From NCBI RefSeq assembly GCF_014873875.1, contig NZ_JADBEM010000001.1, forward strand, positions 5,456,001 to 5,520,000: a stretch of 64,000 bases of DNA. The letters are read 5' to 3'. This DNA is from Actinopolymorpha pittospori. GTDB taxonomy: Bacteria > Actinomycetota > Actinomycetes > Propionibacteriales > Actinopolymorphaceae. Shown one piece after another: positions 44,366-53,094 of this stretch (positions are counted from its first letter, which is position 1; each line of letters starts with the position of its first letter). The translations under genes were made by a program, and so were the position numbers. The notes under the pieces were generated by a model. It was not told where the DNA came from, did not search any database, and saw only the letters and a program-made list of their open reading frames with translations.

Positions 44366-45481
44366 TTACGGGTCGGGTTGATCCGCGCCGCGCGCGCCTG
44401 CACGGTCGTCGTTCGGCATGCTGGGTCGGGAGGTCGAGCTGCGGATGACGAGTTTGGGCGTCACGACGGCATGCTCCGGTGCGGATCCGTCGGTCTCACC
44501 TTCCAGCCGAGCGAGCAGCTGCGCCGTTGCCGTTCGCATCATCTCCCGGACCGGCTGGCGCACCGTCGTGAGCGGGGGAGTGACGACCTCGGCGAACACC
44601 GGAAGGTCATCGAAGCCGATCACGGAGATATCCTGTGGCACCCGCAGCCCGAGATCGCGGGCGCCCGCGCAGGCTCCGATCGCGTACATGTCGTTGATGG
44701 TGAGCAACGCCGTCGGCCTGGCCCTGGCTGGCACACTCAGGAGATGATGGGCACCGATCCTGCCCAGCTCGGCACCCTCCGCGTCGCCATATGTCGTGAG
44801 GCCGGGGCCCTCCCAGACCAGGTCGGCGCTCGGTTGTACGCCCGCATCGGCCAGCGCCTGGCGATATCCGGCGAGGCGCTTCCGGCGGCTGATGGTGCGT
44901 ATAGGTCCAGAAAGCAAGCCGATACGCCGGTGTCCGAGCCCGAGCAGATGCGAGACCGCCAGTCGGGCGCCTAGCACGTTGTCGATCTCAACGCTTCCCG
45001 CGACGAACGGGCCCGCGTCAGCGAGCGATCTGTCGAACGTGACAACCCGCAGACCGCGGGCGCCGGCCTTCGCGAGGTGGTCGAGGGAAAGAGAGGACGA
45101 GCCGAAGATCAGTCCGCGCATACCAGAGTTGAGCAGGATCTCCGCGAACTGTGCCTCCCGTGCGGGGTCGCGCTCAGAGTTGCACAGGAGGACGTGGTAG
45201 TCGCGCTCGAGGGCGACCTGCTCCACTCCTCGGGCGACCAACCCCCAGAACGGGTTCGCCACCGACGGCACGATCAACCCGATCGTGGAGACCTGACCGG
45301 TACGCAACTGGCGGGCCACCTGGTTGGGGGTGTAGCCGAGTTCGCGCATCGCTCGCAGGACGCGTTCGCTGGTGTCGGCACGCATCCGGTCAAGGCGGCC
45401 GTTGAGAACGTTGGAAACCGTGCTCGGTGAGACGCCGGCACGCCGGGCGACGTCGCGAAGACTGGTTCTCGCGCAGGCCAT
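44366..45481 (-). CDS. LacI family transcriptional regulator
   Basis: A 371-residue repressor. The LacI helix-turn-helix is SLRDVARRAGVSPSTVSNVL with hinge NQVARQLRTG. The periplasmic-binding-like domain follows (TIGLIVPSVANPFW, FGSSSLSLD, GHRRIGLLSG, ALLTINDMYAIGA, ISVIGFDDLP). It is divergent from the binding-protein, nitrilase, isomerase, dehydrogenase and glucanase genes and is their likely regulator, responding to a sugar. The C-terminal 25 residues after RSSTSRP are an unusual, probably disordered extension. Confidence 0.95.
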   Translation of the reverse strand: MACARTSLRDVARRAGVSPSTVSNVLNGRLDRMRADTSERVLRAMRELGYTPNQVARQLRTGQVSTIGLIVPSVANPFWGLVARGVEQVALERDYHVLLCNSERDPAREAQFAEILLNSGMRGLIFGSSSLSLDHLAKAGARGLRVVTFDRSLADAGPFVAGSVEIDNVLGARLAVSHLLGLGHRRIGLLSGPIRTISRRKRLAGYRQALADAGVQPSADLVWEGPGLTTYGDAEGAELGRIGAHHLLSVPARARPTALLTINDMYAIGACAGARDLGLRVPQDISVIGFDDLPVFAEVVTPPLTTVRQPVREMMRTATAQLLARLEGETDGSAPEHAVVTPKLVIRSSTSRPSMPNDDRAGARGADQPDP

Positions 45482-45519
45482 GATTCCCTTCAGTGCCTTA
45501 AGGCTGAAGACTGGGAACT

Positions 45520-45531
45520 GTAACGGTTTAC
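45520..45531. promoter_or_regulatory. Candidate LacI operator
   Basis: GTAACGGTTTAC is an imperfect dyad (GTAA...TTAC) with central CG bases of LacI-family type, 39 bp upstream of the lacI-type start codon. Autoregulation is the likely role. Confidence 0.4.
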
Positions 45532-45628
45532 TTCAACGCCTAAACCCATGCCGCATCCCCTCGACGCCCGTCGCAGAACGCGCTTGCAATACGGTCTGCC
45601 AAGAACGAGAAGCATTCCACACAGCTCG

Positions 45629-45661
45629 TTGACGATTCCAGTAGTGCATCGTTACAGTAAC
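45629..45661 (+). promoter_or_regulatory. Candidate promoter with overlapping dyad for the binding-protein operon
   Basis: TTGACG (45629-45634) and TACAGT (45653-45658) are separated by 18 bases and resemble -35 and -10 elements. The perfect dyad GTTAC-A-GTAAC (45651-45661) overlaps the -10, as expected for a repressor site. It points toward the operon starting near 45.8 kb. Confidence 0.4.
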
Positions 45662-45805
45662 CATGCGTTGTTTCATAATCGGCGCGAGTCTTGCGGGACT
45701 TATGAGGCAGACTAGTAGGTCAACAGGGCGAGAGAACCGGTCCACCGGCACGAGACGGCACCGGCCCCCAACGCGACAGCTCCCGAGACTGTCCAAGGAG
45801 GCCCT

Positions 45806-45949
45806 ATGCAAGTTGGCGCTCTGACGGCACGAAGCGACGCCGCCACCGCGGTACAGGTTCGACCACTTGCCGTGCAACCACTCGTTCGGATGCACACGAT
45901 GACCGCATCTGGTGCCACCGCTGGGCTGGACGAGTCGGTCGGGTGTTGA
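45806..45949 (+). CDS. Small ORF (47 aa) leading the binding-protein operon
   Basis: ATG 45806 has a near-ideal AAGGAGG four bases upstream and opens a 47-codon frame (MQVGALTARSDAATAVQVRP and on, ending DESVGC). Its TGA overlaps an ATG at 45949 that is in frame with the binding protein (TGATG). The peptide has no signal or membrane segment and I know no homologue. It could be a leader peptide coupling translation, or a true small protein. Confidence 0.4.
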   Translation: MQVGALTARSDAATAVQVRPLAVQPLVRMHTMTASGATAGLDESVGC

Positions 45950-46014
45950 TGGGCGAACGGGGGCTACCAGCACACCGACCCGCCAACGTCACGGACCATC
46001 GGCAAGGAGCCGCA

Positions 46015-47649
46015 ATGATCGACGGTACGACAAGGCGCCAGCTGCTCAAGACGATGAGCACCGCGACCTTCCTGGCGTTGGGCGGGGGAGTCCTGAGCGC
46101 GTGCAGCAGAAGCGGAGGGGCGAGCGGGGCGGACGTCGTGTTGACGGTAGCTGGCGGGGTGGCAGGCTTCGACGCCATGCCAACAGCGAAGGAACAGAAG
46201 GCGAATCCGAGCACGAAGGCCTATGCGGATGCCCTGTCGGCCTGGCTGAAGGACAACCCTGGCGTCAGGACCAAGCAAGTCTCCCTGAACGTCTGGGATC
46301 AGCAGGCTCTGTCCACCGCGATCACCGGTGGGACCGCGCCAGCGGCCTTCCCGGCAGATGTGGTCAGTGCCTGGAACCAAGCCCAGCTGGCGGCGGCGTC
46401 GAAGCAGGGCCTGTTCGCCGATGTCACCGACCAGCTCAAGGCCCACAAGGTCGAGGAGAACCTCACAGACTATGCCAAGCCGATCTTCATGCGGAAGAAG
46501 GTCGGCGACAGGTTCTTCGTCGCTCCTCGCGTGTACAACGTGGGGACGGGCATTCACTACCGCCTAGACCTTATCCGTCAAGCTGGACTGAAGGAGCCCA
46601 CTCCGGACTGGACATGGGACGACGTGCGGGAGCTGGCCAGGGGACTCACCACGGAGAGCCGGAAGGGCATGGTGCTCCAAGGCAGTGGCGTCAACGGCCC
46701 CATGAACGCCGACGGGATGGACTTTCACGCCCATGTTCCAGCTCCAGAGACGGGCTGGAACTGGCGATGGGACTACCTCGGGCAGGCCGATCGGTGGATC
46801 CCACTCATCCAGGGGGCACGGGACATGATCTTCAAGGACCAGTCCATCCTCAGTGATGTGAGCATGACCGACACCGACGCCCGGGCTGCCTTCGTCCGTG
46901 GGGATGTCGCGATGCAACACAACACTGTCGTCTACTACGACGTTCCACCGGGCACCGAGGACGCACCAACCGATCTTGCGAAGAAGCTCGGCAAGCCGAT
47001 CTGGGACGTGGTGGGATGGACAACCGAGCCGGTCGGGCGGAACGGACGCGGCAGCGCGACCCAGGGGCAGGTCGACACCGTGGGGTTCTCTCCCGACCTG
47101 GCGGGCGAGGCACTGGACAAGTCGGTCAGCCTGCTGGCCTACATGCAGACCGAAGGCTGGGTCCGGCAGCGTACTGCTGTGTACGAGGCGACCAAGGACC
47201 CTCAACGGGTGTTCGTCCAGGAGGACATCACCCCCGTGTACAAGGGGCTGCTCGAGAAGCTTCCGAGTTCACCTGACGAGGCGTGGGGAGAGCCGTTCAT
47301 GGATCAGGTCCGCCGGGCCGCCCAGATCCCGCTCGTGCCAAGCGACGTGTGGTTCTTCCCCGCGGAGGCGAACCAGGGTCCCACGACGACCGTTCGTGAC
47401 GACATGACCTCCCGATGGGCGAACGAAAGAGGAGACATCGACCTCCGCGCCGACCTGACGAACCTGGGCGCCACGTTGAACAAACAGGCCGCGAGCTTCA
47501 CCTCGAGCACCGGTGACGACGAGTTCGTCAAGAATGCGTTGGCATTCTACGAGGCAAACGCGGAGTACTGGCAGGAGAACGCGCCCGAGTACTACCAGAA
47601 TGTGTTTCGTGACTGGTACGAAGATACGGTCATGCCGGCCTTGAAATGA
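46015..47649 (+). CDS. ABC transporter sugar-binding lipoprotein (SBP family 1)
   Basis: A 544-residue extracellular solute-binding protein. The signal contains TTRRQLLKTMS (twin-arginine type) and the lipobox LSAC. The fold elements of family 1 (maltose-binding type) appear as ADVVSAWNQAQLAAASKQG, LFADVTDQLK and FVAPRVYNVGTGIHYRLDL. It is longer than most sugar binders (about 430), in the range of oligosaccharide-binding members. ATG 46015 has AAGGAG five bases upstream; ATG 45949 is an in-frame alternative coupled to the small ORF. No permease genes follow, and the next genes are catabolic. Confidence 0.94.
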   Translation: MIDGTTRRQLLKTMSTATFLALGGGVLSACSRSGGASGADVVLTVAGGVAGFDAMPTAKEQKANPSTKAYADALSAWLKDNPGVRTKQVSLNVWDQQALSTAITGGTAPAAFPADVVSAWNQAQLAAASKQGLFADVTDQLKAHKVEENLTDYAKPIFMRKKVGDRFFVAPRVYNVGTGIHYRLDLIRQAGLKEPTPDWTWDDVRELARGLTTESRKGMVLQGSGVNGPMNADGMDFHAHVPAPETGWNWRWDYLGQADRWIPLIQGARDMIFKDQSILSDVSMTDTDARAAFVRGDVAMQHNTVVYYDVPPGTEDAPTDLAKKLGKPIWDVVGWTTEPVGRNGRGSATQGQVDTVGFSPDLAGEALDKSVSLLAYMQTEGWVRQRTAVYEATKDPQRVFVQEDITPVYKGLLEKLPSSPDEAWGEPFMDQVRRAAQIPLVPSDVWFFPAEANQGPTTTVRDDMTSRWANERGDIDLRADLTNLGATLNKQAASFTSSTGDDEFVKNALAFYEANAEYWQENAPEYYQNVFRDWYEDTVMPALK

Positions 47650-47694
47650 TGCGCCGCCGCACTTGGCTGCTGAACACGAGGAGTACGGATCGAG

Positions 47695-48641
47695 ATGACC
47701 TCAGTCCAAACGACATCAGCTCAGGCGGGCAGAGTCGGCAACCTCGTACGGATCGCGACACTCAACTGCCGCCCGGTGGCCGATCTGTCCGCCCTTGTCG
47801 GGCGGGCGGAAGAGGTGATCAGACAACACAGGCCCGACCTGTTCGTCCTTCCGGAGAGCTGCCGGGGCCAGGATGCGGGGACCAGCGAAGAAGTCGATGG
47901 GCCGACCGTGTCGGCCATGAGGCGGCTCGCGCGAGAGTTCCAGACGTACGTCGTCTGCCCCATCGACCGGCTCTCCGACGGCGTTCGATGGAACTTCGCC
48001 GTTCTCATCGACCGCACGGGCGACGTCGCCGGGATCTACGACAAGATGTTTCCGTACTGGCCCGAGCTCGACCTGACTCCGCCGGTGCGCGTCGGCACCC
48101 GCGCACCGGTTTGGGAAACGGACTTCGGCCGAGTCGGGATAGCGATCTGCTTCGACGTCAACTTTCCGCGGGTGTGGCAGGAGTTGGCCCGTGGGGGTGC
48201 TGACCTCGTGGTGTGGACGAGCGCCTACGCCGGAGGCTGGATCGTCGGGGCTTACGCACGTATCCACCACTTCTACATCGTCACCTGCACGCAGACAGGG
48301 AGGCCAGCGCCTACGACATGACGGGGGCTGAGATCCGAGCTGAGATCGGGGGTGAAGGGGACGGCGAGGATGACGCGCCGGCTTCGTCCTTCACGCTCGA
48401 CACCGATCGGCAGATTTACCACGAGAACTTCAACATGGACAACCTGTGGCGTCTGCTGAAGGAGAAACCGGACGAGGTGGAGCTGGAACGACGGTTGCTG
48501 GCCGAGCAATGGTTTGTGCTGCGCGCCCGCAGGCCCGGAGTGCGGGTCCGCAGCCTCGCACAGGCCTACGGCTTGGAGTCGCTCCAGGATTACCTGCGCC
48601 GGTCCACGGCGTGGATCGACGACCTGCGCGGTCCGGGGTAG
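47695..48641 (+). pseudogene. Carbon-nitrogen hydrolase (nitrilase family), frameshifted
   Basis: Two overlapping frames together give a full nitrilase-superfamily protein of about 315 residues. Frame one (47695-48321) carries the whole E-K-C triad: LPESCRG, GIYDKMFPYW and GIAICFDVNF. It then runs out of frame after IVTCTQTG. Frame two resumes at once as EASAYDMTGAEI and continues to 48641 with the normal C-terminal region, through LTDTDRQIYHENF-like sequence to SLQDYLRRSTAW. The shift is -1 near 48290-48312, with no obvious slippery heptamer, so a one-base deletion or assembly error is likelier than programmed frameshifting. Family members are amidases or nitrilases; the substrate is unknown. 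Confidence 0.85.
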
Positions 48642-48712
48642 GCAGTGAACTGACGTCCGCACTTGACTGTCTCGATGCGCCAGGAACTGGCGCATTCACA
48701 CCTGGGAGGGAC

Positions 48713-49525
48713 ATGACGACTGCCCATGCGATCCGCTGGTCAGTGTTCACGAAACCATGGCCGGAGGCCAAGGCTGAGGATCTTGCGGCTATGGTCGCCG
48801 ACCTGGGATTCGACGGCGTGGAGCTGCCGATCAGGCCAGGCTTTCAGGTCAGTGCTTCCAGTCTGCCCCATGGGCTGACGGAACTGGCCGGCATATTCGC
48901 TGACCATGGACTTCGGATCTACAGCGTGGCCAGCACGCTGGACGAGCCGGTCATGGCCGCATGCGCCGCAGTCGGTGTCCCGGTCGTACGCACCATGGCG
49001 CCGCTGTCCCCGAATGGGTTCCTCGACTCGGACAAGCTTGTTCGTAACCAGCTTGACGCGGCCCTGCCGCTGTGTGAACGGTACGGCGTACAGGTCGGGG
49101 TGCAGCCGCACTACGACTACTACATCTCCGACTCGCTCATGTTGGCCAACCTTCTTGCTGACTACGACCCGAGGCACGTCGTGGCGATCTGGGACGCCGC
49201 GCACGACGGTCTGGCGAGGAAGGCCCCGGAACACGGCCTGGAGATGGTGTGGCCACGTCTGGGAATGGTCAACCTCAAGAACGCGTACTACCGCCGCGAG
49301 CCCGACGGCAAGGCGGCAAAAGGTGGATGGCAGCCGTTCTTCTGCCCTGGCCCTGACGGCATGGCCGACTGGGGGAGATCTCTCCGATACCTCAGGGACC
49401 ATGGGTACTCCGGCGTCATCTGCCTGACCGGCGAGTACGACGGGGATTCAGACGTCCAGACACTGGTGCGCGACGATCTGAGCTACGCCCGTCGCCTGAT
49501 CGAGGGGAGCCGACAGCGTGGGTGA
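48713..49525 (+). CDS. Sugar phosphate isomerase/epimerase family (xylose-isomerase-like TIM barrel)
   Basis: A 270-residue TIM-barrel protein of the AP-endonuclease-2/IolE/hydroxypyruvate-isomerase superfamily. Metal-binding positions fit GVQPHYDYYISDS, AIWDAAHDGLAR and the late CLTGEYDGDSD, giving a likely divalent-metal site. These enzymes isomerise or epimerise keto-sugars or dehydrate inosose. GGGAGG lies just before ATG 48713. Its end overlaps the next Gfo/Idh/MocA gene by 8 bp; this isomerase-plus-dehydrogenase pairing is typical of inositol or 3-keto-glycoside catabolism. Confidence 0.92.
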   Translation: MTTAHAIRWSVFTKPWPEAKAEDLAAMVADLGFDGVELPIRPGFQVSASSLPHGLTELAGIFADHGLRIYSVASTLDEPVMAACAAVGVPVVRTMAPLSPNGFLDSDKLVRNQLDAALPLCERYGVQVGVQPHYDYYISDSLMLANLLADYDPRHVVAIWDAAHDGLARKAPEHGLEMVWPRLGMVNLKNAYYRREPDGKAAKGGWQPFFCPGPDGMADWGRSLRYLRDHGYSGVICLTGEYDGDSDVQTLVRDDLSYARRLIEGSRQRG

Positions 49526-50498
49526 CGACAAGGTACGCGTCGCCGTTGTCGGAGCCGGCCACATGGCCAATCGGGTGCACTATCCGTCGCTGGCGGCACT
49601 TCAGGACGTCGAGTTGGTAGGAGTCTGCGATCTCGATCCGGTTCGGCTGCAGACGACGGCGGACAAGTACGCGATCGCGGGGCGGTACGACGACTATCGC
49701 AGGATGATCGAGGAGACTGAGCCGAAGGCGGTCTACGTGATCGGCCAGCCCGACCTCATGTACGACATCTGGCGGTGGTGTCTTGGCGAGGGGCTGGACC
49801 TCTTCGTCGAGAAGCCGCTCGGCCTGACCATCCACCAGGCTCGGTCCCTCGCCTATCTGGCGGAGAAGCACAACTGCATCACTCAGGTAGGTTTCCAGCG
49901 GCGGAACTCGCCGCTGTTGCAGGTCCTGCTGGAGCGCTGTCGCGCAAGGGGGCCCGTCACACATGCCGTTTGCACGTTCTACAAGTGCGACCAGAGTCCC
50001 CGGCTGGATGCCCGTGATCACATGATGGATGACGGCGTCCATGCCATCGACACGTTGCGGGCGATCTGCGGGGGCGAGGTCGTCGACGTGGACTGCCAGA
50101 CGCGAAGGGTCGGCACTCCTGACATCAACTTCATCGCCGCGATGCTGACCTTCGACAACGGTTCCACCGGCGTGCTTCTGAACAGCTGGTCCAGCGGTCG
50201 CCGAACGTTCAAGGTCGAGGTTCATTCGCCTCGGATCTGTGGAGAGGGCGACCTCGAGCAGACTGGCTACGTGTTCGAGGACGGTGACACGAAGGGCGTC
50301 GAGGTCACGGCTGCCGATGCCGCCGGGTCGGCCGAACTCTTTTCCTGTGGTGGATTTCTCGCCAAGTCGGCGGAGTTCATCGAGTCGGTGCGTACTCGCG
50401 AACTGCCGTCGTCGCACTTCGGAGACGCGGTCAAGACCATGGAAGTGGCTGAGCTGATACTCGCGCGGGACCTGGTTGCCACGGCCAGTCGTACGTGA
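49518..50498 (+). CDS. Gfo/Idh/MocA family oxidoreductase
   Basis: A 326-residue protein with a classical Rossmann motif (VAVVGAGHMANRVHYP), VEKPLGLT with the conserved lysine at about residue 97, and the substrate histidine in DHMMDDGVHAIDTLRAICGG. It is shorter than the other three members in the window. GTG 49518 overlaps the isomerase gene, with GGGGAG about eight bases upstream. The two products probably catalyse consecutive oxidation and isomerisation of a sugar released by the secreted glucanase downstream. Confidence 0.93.
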   Translation: MGDDKVRVAVVGAGHMANRVHYPSLAALQDVELVGVCDLDPVRLQTTADKYAIAGRYDDYRRMIEETEPKAVYVIGQPDLMYDIWRWCLGEGLDLFVEKPLGLTIHQARSLAYLAEKHNCITQVGFQRRNSPLLQVLLERCRARGPVTHAVCTFYKCDQSPRLDARDHMMDDGVHAIDTLRAICGGEVVDVDCQTRRVGTPDINFIAAMLTFDNGSTGVLLNSWSSGRRTFKVEVHSPRICGEGDLEQTGYVFEDGDTKGVEVTAADAAGSAELFSCGGFLAKSAEFIESVRTRELPSSHFGDAVKTMEVAELILARDLVATASRT

Positions 50499-50664
50499 AC
50501 GTAGTTTTCAAGCCTGACTCCAGCCCATTGTCTTCGTCCATTGAGCGAGGTGTGGGCGGAACCAACGACGTCACCTGGCGACACCTCGGCGACCTGCTCG
50601 CCACCAACCGATTCACCAACTCTTGAACGCCTCACCGACCGGCCCGATCCAAGGAAGGCATTGC

Positions 50665-51513
50665 ATGCACAGTCTCAGGAGACTCCTCACTGCGCTAGGT
50701 ACACTGAGCCTGGCGCTGTTGGGCACCGCGCTGCCCGGCGTCGCTGCAGGCCACCCGCACGCACTGGCTGCGACGGCCGTGCACGCCGACAGGAACGGCG
50801 ACTCGACATGCACCGCCCCCGCATGGACCTCGTCGACATCCGGAGACCTCTACACCGCCGACACCCCCTACCTCCTCCACAACAACATGTGGAACGCCGA
50901 GGGCTACGACGTCTCCCAGACCATGGGCGTCTGCGACCATGCCTCGTGGTACGTCGACGTCACGACTCCGGCCGGGACGGACTCGGCAGTCAAGACGTAT
51001 CCGAACGTCCATGTCGATTACCACAACTGGTCCACCGGATACGAGCCGCCGCTGTCGTCGTTCAACAAGGTCACCAGCACCTACGCCGGCCAGGGCGCCG
51101 GCCTCGGCGTCTACAACGTCGCCTACGACATCTGGCTGAACGGGGTCGCCTCCAGCGGGTCCAACGAGGTGATGATCTGGACGGAGAACAGGGGCCAGAC
51201 CCCGGCCGGGACGAAGGTCGGGGCGAACGTGCGGCTCAGCGGTCGGACGTGGGACCTGTGGGCGAACTCGAGCAACAGCTACCTCGCCTTCGTCCCGACC
51301 AACGGCCAGTCCTATCCCTCCGGCACACTCGACCTCAAAGCGTTCTTCGACTACCTGATTCGGCAGGGTCGGATCTCCAGCACGTCCACGTTGGGCCAGG
51401 TCGACTACGGCGTCGAGGTCGTGTCCACGGACGGCCAGACCGCTCGATTCAACTGCACCAACTTCTCCCTCAACGCCCATCAAGCCCCGGGACGGCTCCT
51501 CGAGGTGAGGTGA
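50665..51513 (+). CDS. Secreted glycoside hydrolase family 12-like (endoglucanase/xyloglucanase)
   Basis: A 282-residue exported enzyme. The signal peptide is MHSLRRLLTALGTLSLALLG followed by TALPGVAAGH. The mature part has GH12 features: YLLHNNMWN near the start, the nucleophile glutamate in EVMIWTENRG and the acid/base glutamate in DYGVEVVST, inside a beta-jelly roll of the usual size (about 230). Two cysteines (CTAP, GVCDH) may form the family disulfide. No carbohydrate-binding module is fused. ATG 50665 has AAGGAAGG six bases upstream. It fits with the upstream binding protein as a beta-glucan or xyloglucan utilisation unit. Confidence 0.9.
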   Translation: MHSLRRLLTALGTLSLALLGTALPGVAAGHPHALAATAVHADRNGDSTCTAPAWTSSTSGDLYTADTPYLLHNNMWNAEGYDVSQTMGVCDHASWYVDVTTPAGTDSAVKTYPNVHVDYHNWSTGYEPPLSSFNKVTSTYAGQGAGLGVYNVAYDIWLNGVASSGSNEVMIWTENRGQTPAGTKVGANVRLSGRTWDLWANSSNSYLAFVPTNGQSYPSGTLDLKAFFDYLIRQGRISSTSTLGQVDYGVEVVSTDGQTARFNCTNFSLNAHQAPGRLLEVR

Positions 51514-51743
51514 CCGGCCGTGCAAGCCAACGCAAGGCCAAGAGCCGACCGCGGCTACCAGACCTATGACACCCGAGCAGTCTCGCGCGGGTGCCACAGG
51601 TACGTGTAGTCACAGCTGCGATCGACCTATGTAAGGATTTGCTCGCTCACCGGCGTCGGTCAGCGGGTGGTCGCGGATGTCCCGCAGCACCACGACGTCG
51701 GTGACCGCCGTCGAACCAGCCTGGTGGTGCCGACCTACCGCGC

Positions 51744-51777
51744 GACGATCGCGTCCCCGAGACGATCGCGTCCCCGA
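51744..51777 (+). repeat. 17-bp tandem direct repeat
   Basis: GACGATCGCGTCCCCGA occurs twice without a gap (51744-51760, 51761-51777), just downstream of the oxidoreductase stop codon. It is non-coding; the rest of the 268-bp spacer (51514-51781) shows no supportable gene. Confidence 0.9.
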
Positions 51778-51781
51778 GTCC

Positions 51782-52699
51782 TCACGGACGAACGCGGATG
51801 ATCGTCTTCCCTCTGGTCCGCTCGGTCGGGTTGAGGGCCGCAACGGCATCGTCGAGGGTTGCGATGTTGCCGATGTTCGTCCGCAGTCGTCCGTCCCGCA
51901 CCCGCTGCACGATCTCACCCAGTTGGGCGCGGTCGGACTCGACAACGAAGTCGATCGCCAGGCCGTTGGTGGGCCGCGCCTCGGGCGGCCCGACGACGGT
52001 CACCAGTGTCCCTCCGGCGCGAATCAGGCCCGCGGACCGATTCTGGATGTCGCCGCCGATGACATCGAAGACCAGATCGACGCCGCCGACGTCTTCCAGG
52101 GCGTCTTTGTCGAGGTCGACGAACTCCTGCGCGCCGAAGTCGAGCGCCTTCTGACGGTCGGCAGTGCGACCGGTGCCGATGACATAGGCGCCGGCCTCGC
52201 GTGCGAGTTGGATCACCATCGTCCCGACCGCGCCGGCTGCGCCGTGCGCGAGGACACTCTGCCCCGCCTGGAGGTGGCCGTGCTCGAACAGCCCTTGCCA
52301 CGCGGTCAGGCCCGAGATTGGCAGGCTCGCGCCCACGGTGAAGTCGACGTCGCCCGGGAGCGGCGCGAGGTTGCGTGCCTCGACGGCCACATACTCCGCC
52401 AGCGTGCCGTCGCGATGCCAGTCCGTGAGGCCGAACACACGCCGTCCCACCGACAGCCCGGTCGCGCCGTAGCCGAGAGCGGTGACCACTCCGGCCATCT
52501 CGTGCCCGGGGATCGACGGTGTTCGGTCATGGTCGACGCGATCGGTCCAGGTGGAGGGCCACTCCAGTTCAGCCGGGACGAAGCCCGACGCGTGAACCTG
52601 AACAACGACGTCGTTTGTCGCTGCTGGCGGCTCGGGCCGCTCCACCAGCGTCATCCCGGCCGTTCCCGCAGCCTGATCCGTCACCACAATTGCCTTCAT
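51782..52699 (-). CDS. NADP-dependent quinone-type oxidoreductase (paralogue)
   Basis: A 305-residue zinc-free MDR enzyme with LAHGAAGAVGTMVIQLAREA as the nucleotide motif and the same domain order as the protein at 3314-4234, with about 60 percent identity by eye (for example ISGLTAWQGLF and FDVIGGDI in both). ATG 52699 has GGGAGG seven bases upstream, and a frame to 52738 is a spurious extension. Unlike its paralogue it has no ECF41 promoter. Instead, the DNA upstream (52787-52886) is a near-copy of the LysR promoter at 57041-57140, so LysR-type control is inferred. Confidence 0.94.
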   Translation of the reverse strand: MKAIVVTDQAAGTAGMTLVERPEPPAATNDVVVQVHASGFVPAELEWPSTWTDRVDHDRTPSIPGHEMAGVVTALGYGATGLSVGRRVFGLTDWHRDGTLAEYVAVEARNLAPLPGDVDFTVGASLPISGLTAWQGLFEHGHLQAGQSVLAHGAAGAVGTMVIQLAREAGAYVIGTGRTADRQKALDFGAQEFVDLDKDALEDVGGVDLVFDVIGGDIQNRSAGLIRAGGTLVTVVGPPEARPTNGLAIDFVVESDRAQLGEIVQRVRDGRLRTNIGNIATLDDAVAALNPTERTRGKTIIRVRP

Positions 52700-52786
52700 C
52701 AGGCACCTCCCTTTACCCCGTCCTCGCCTGCACGGCATTTTCGGTTCACCGTGTGAGTGCCACCAGACCTCGGTTCCTTAGGCTAG

Positions 52787-52886
52787 GCGGACGCGCAGAC
52801 CGTTCTGGTTGTCCATGGTCCCACTGTGAGCACATCACCAGCGGGGCCGCCACGACCGACCGTCTCTCAACTAAGAGGCCGAACCT
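52787..52886 (+). repeat. 100-bp near-copy of the LysR promoter region (copy A)
   Basis: Aligned by eye with the reverse complement of 57041-57140, 89 of 100 positions are identical. The operator-like CTAAGAG-GCCGAAC-CTCATGA at 52871-52891 corresponds to the perfect LysR-type dyad at 57036-57056 but is degenerate here. No LysR gene follows on the plus strand; the sequence loses similarity after 52890. From 52700 to 53094 there is otherwise no supportable gene. Confidence 0.8.
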
Positions 52887-53094
52887 CATGACCTGGCAGA
52901 CCCACGAGCGGCTCAACACTTCCTCGACGTTGGCCCGCGTCTGCCGCATCTGCTCCGCCATCGCAGAAAGTCGGGGATCGCGTTGTTCGTGTCGGCTGGT
53001 GCGGGGGCGTGGAACTGTGCGCCGCGATGTGAGAACTGTCCGGACGCGTAGATCGTGTCGCCGTGCCGCACGGCCTGTGCCGACTAGCCATGGT

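Noticed and set aside
48285..48315. Programmed -1 frameshift in the nitrilase
   Set aside because: No slippery heptamer or downstream structure is evident; a mutation or sequence error is simpler.
52700..52800. ECF41 promoter upstream of the second quinone oxidoreductase
   Set aside because: No TGTCAC with a properly spaced CGTC was found there, unlike the paralogue.
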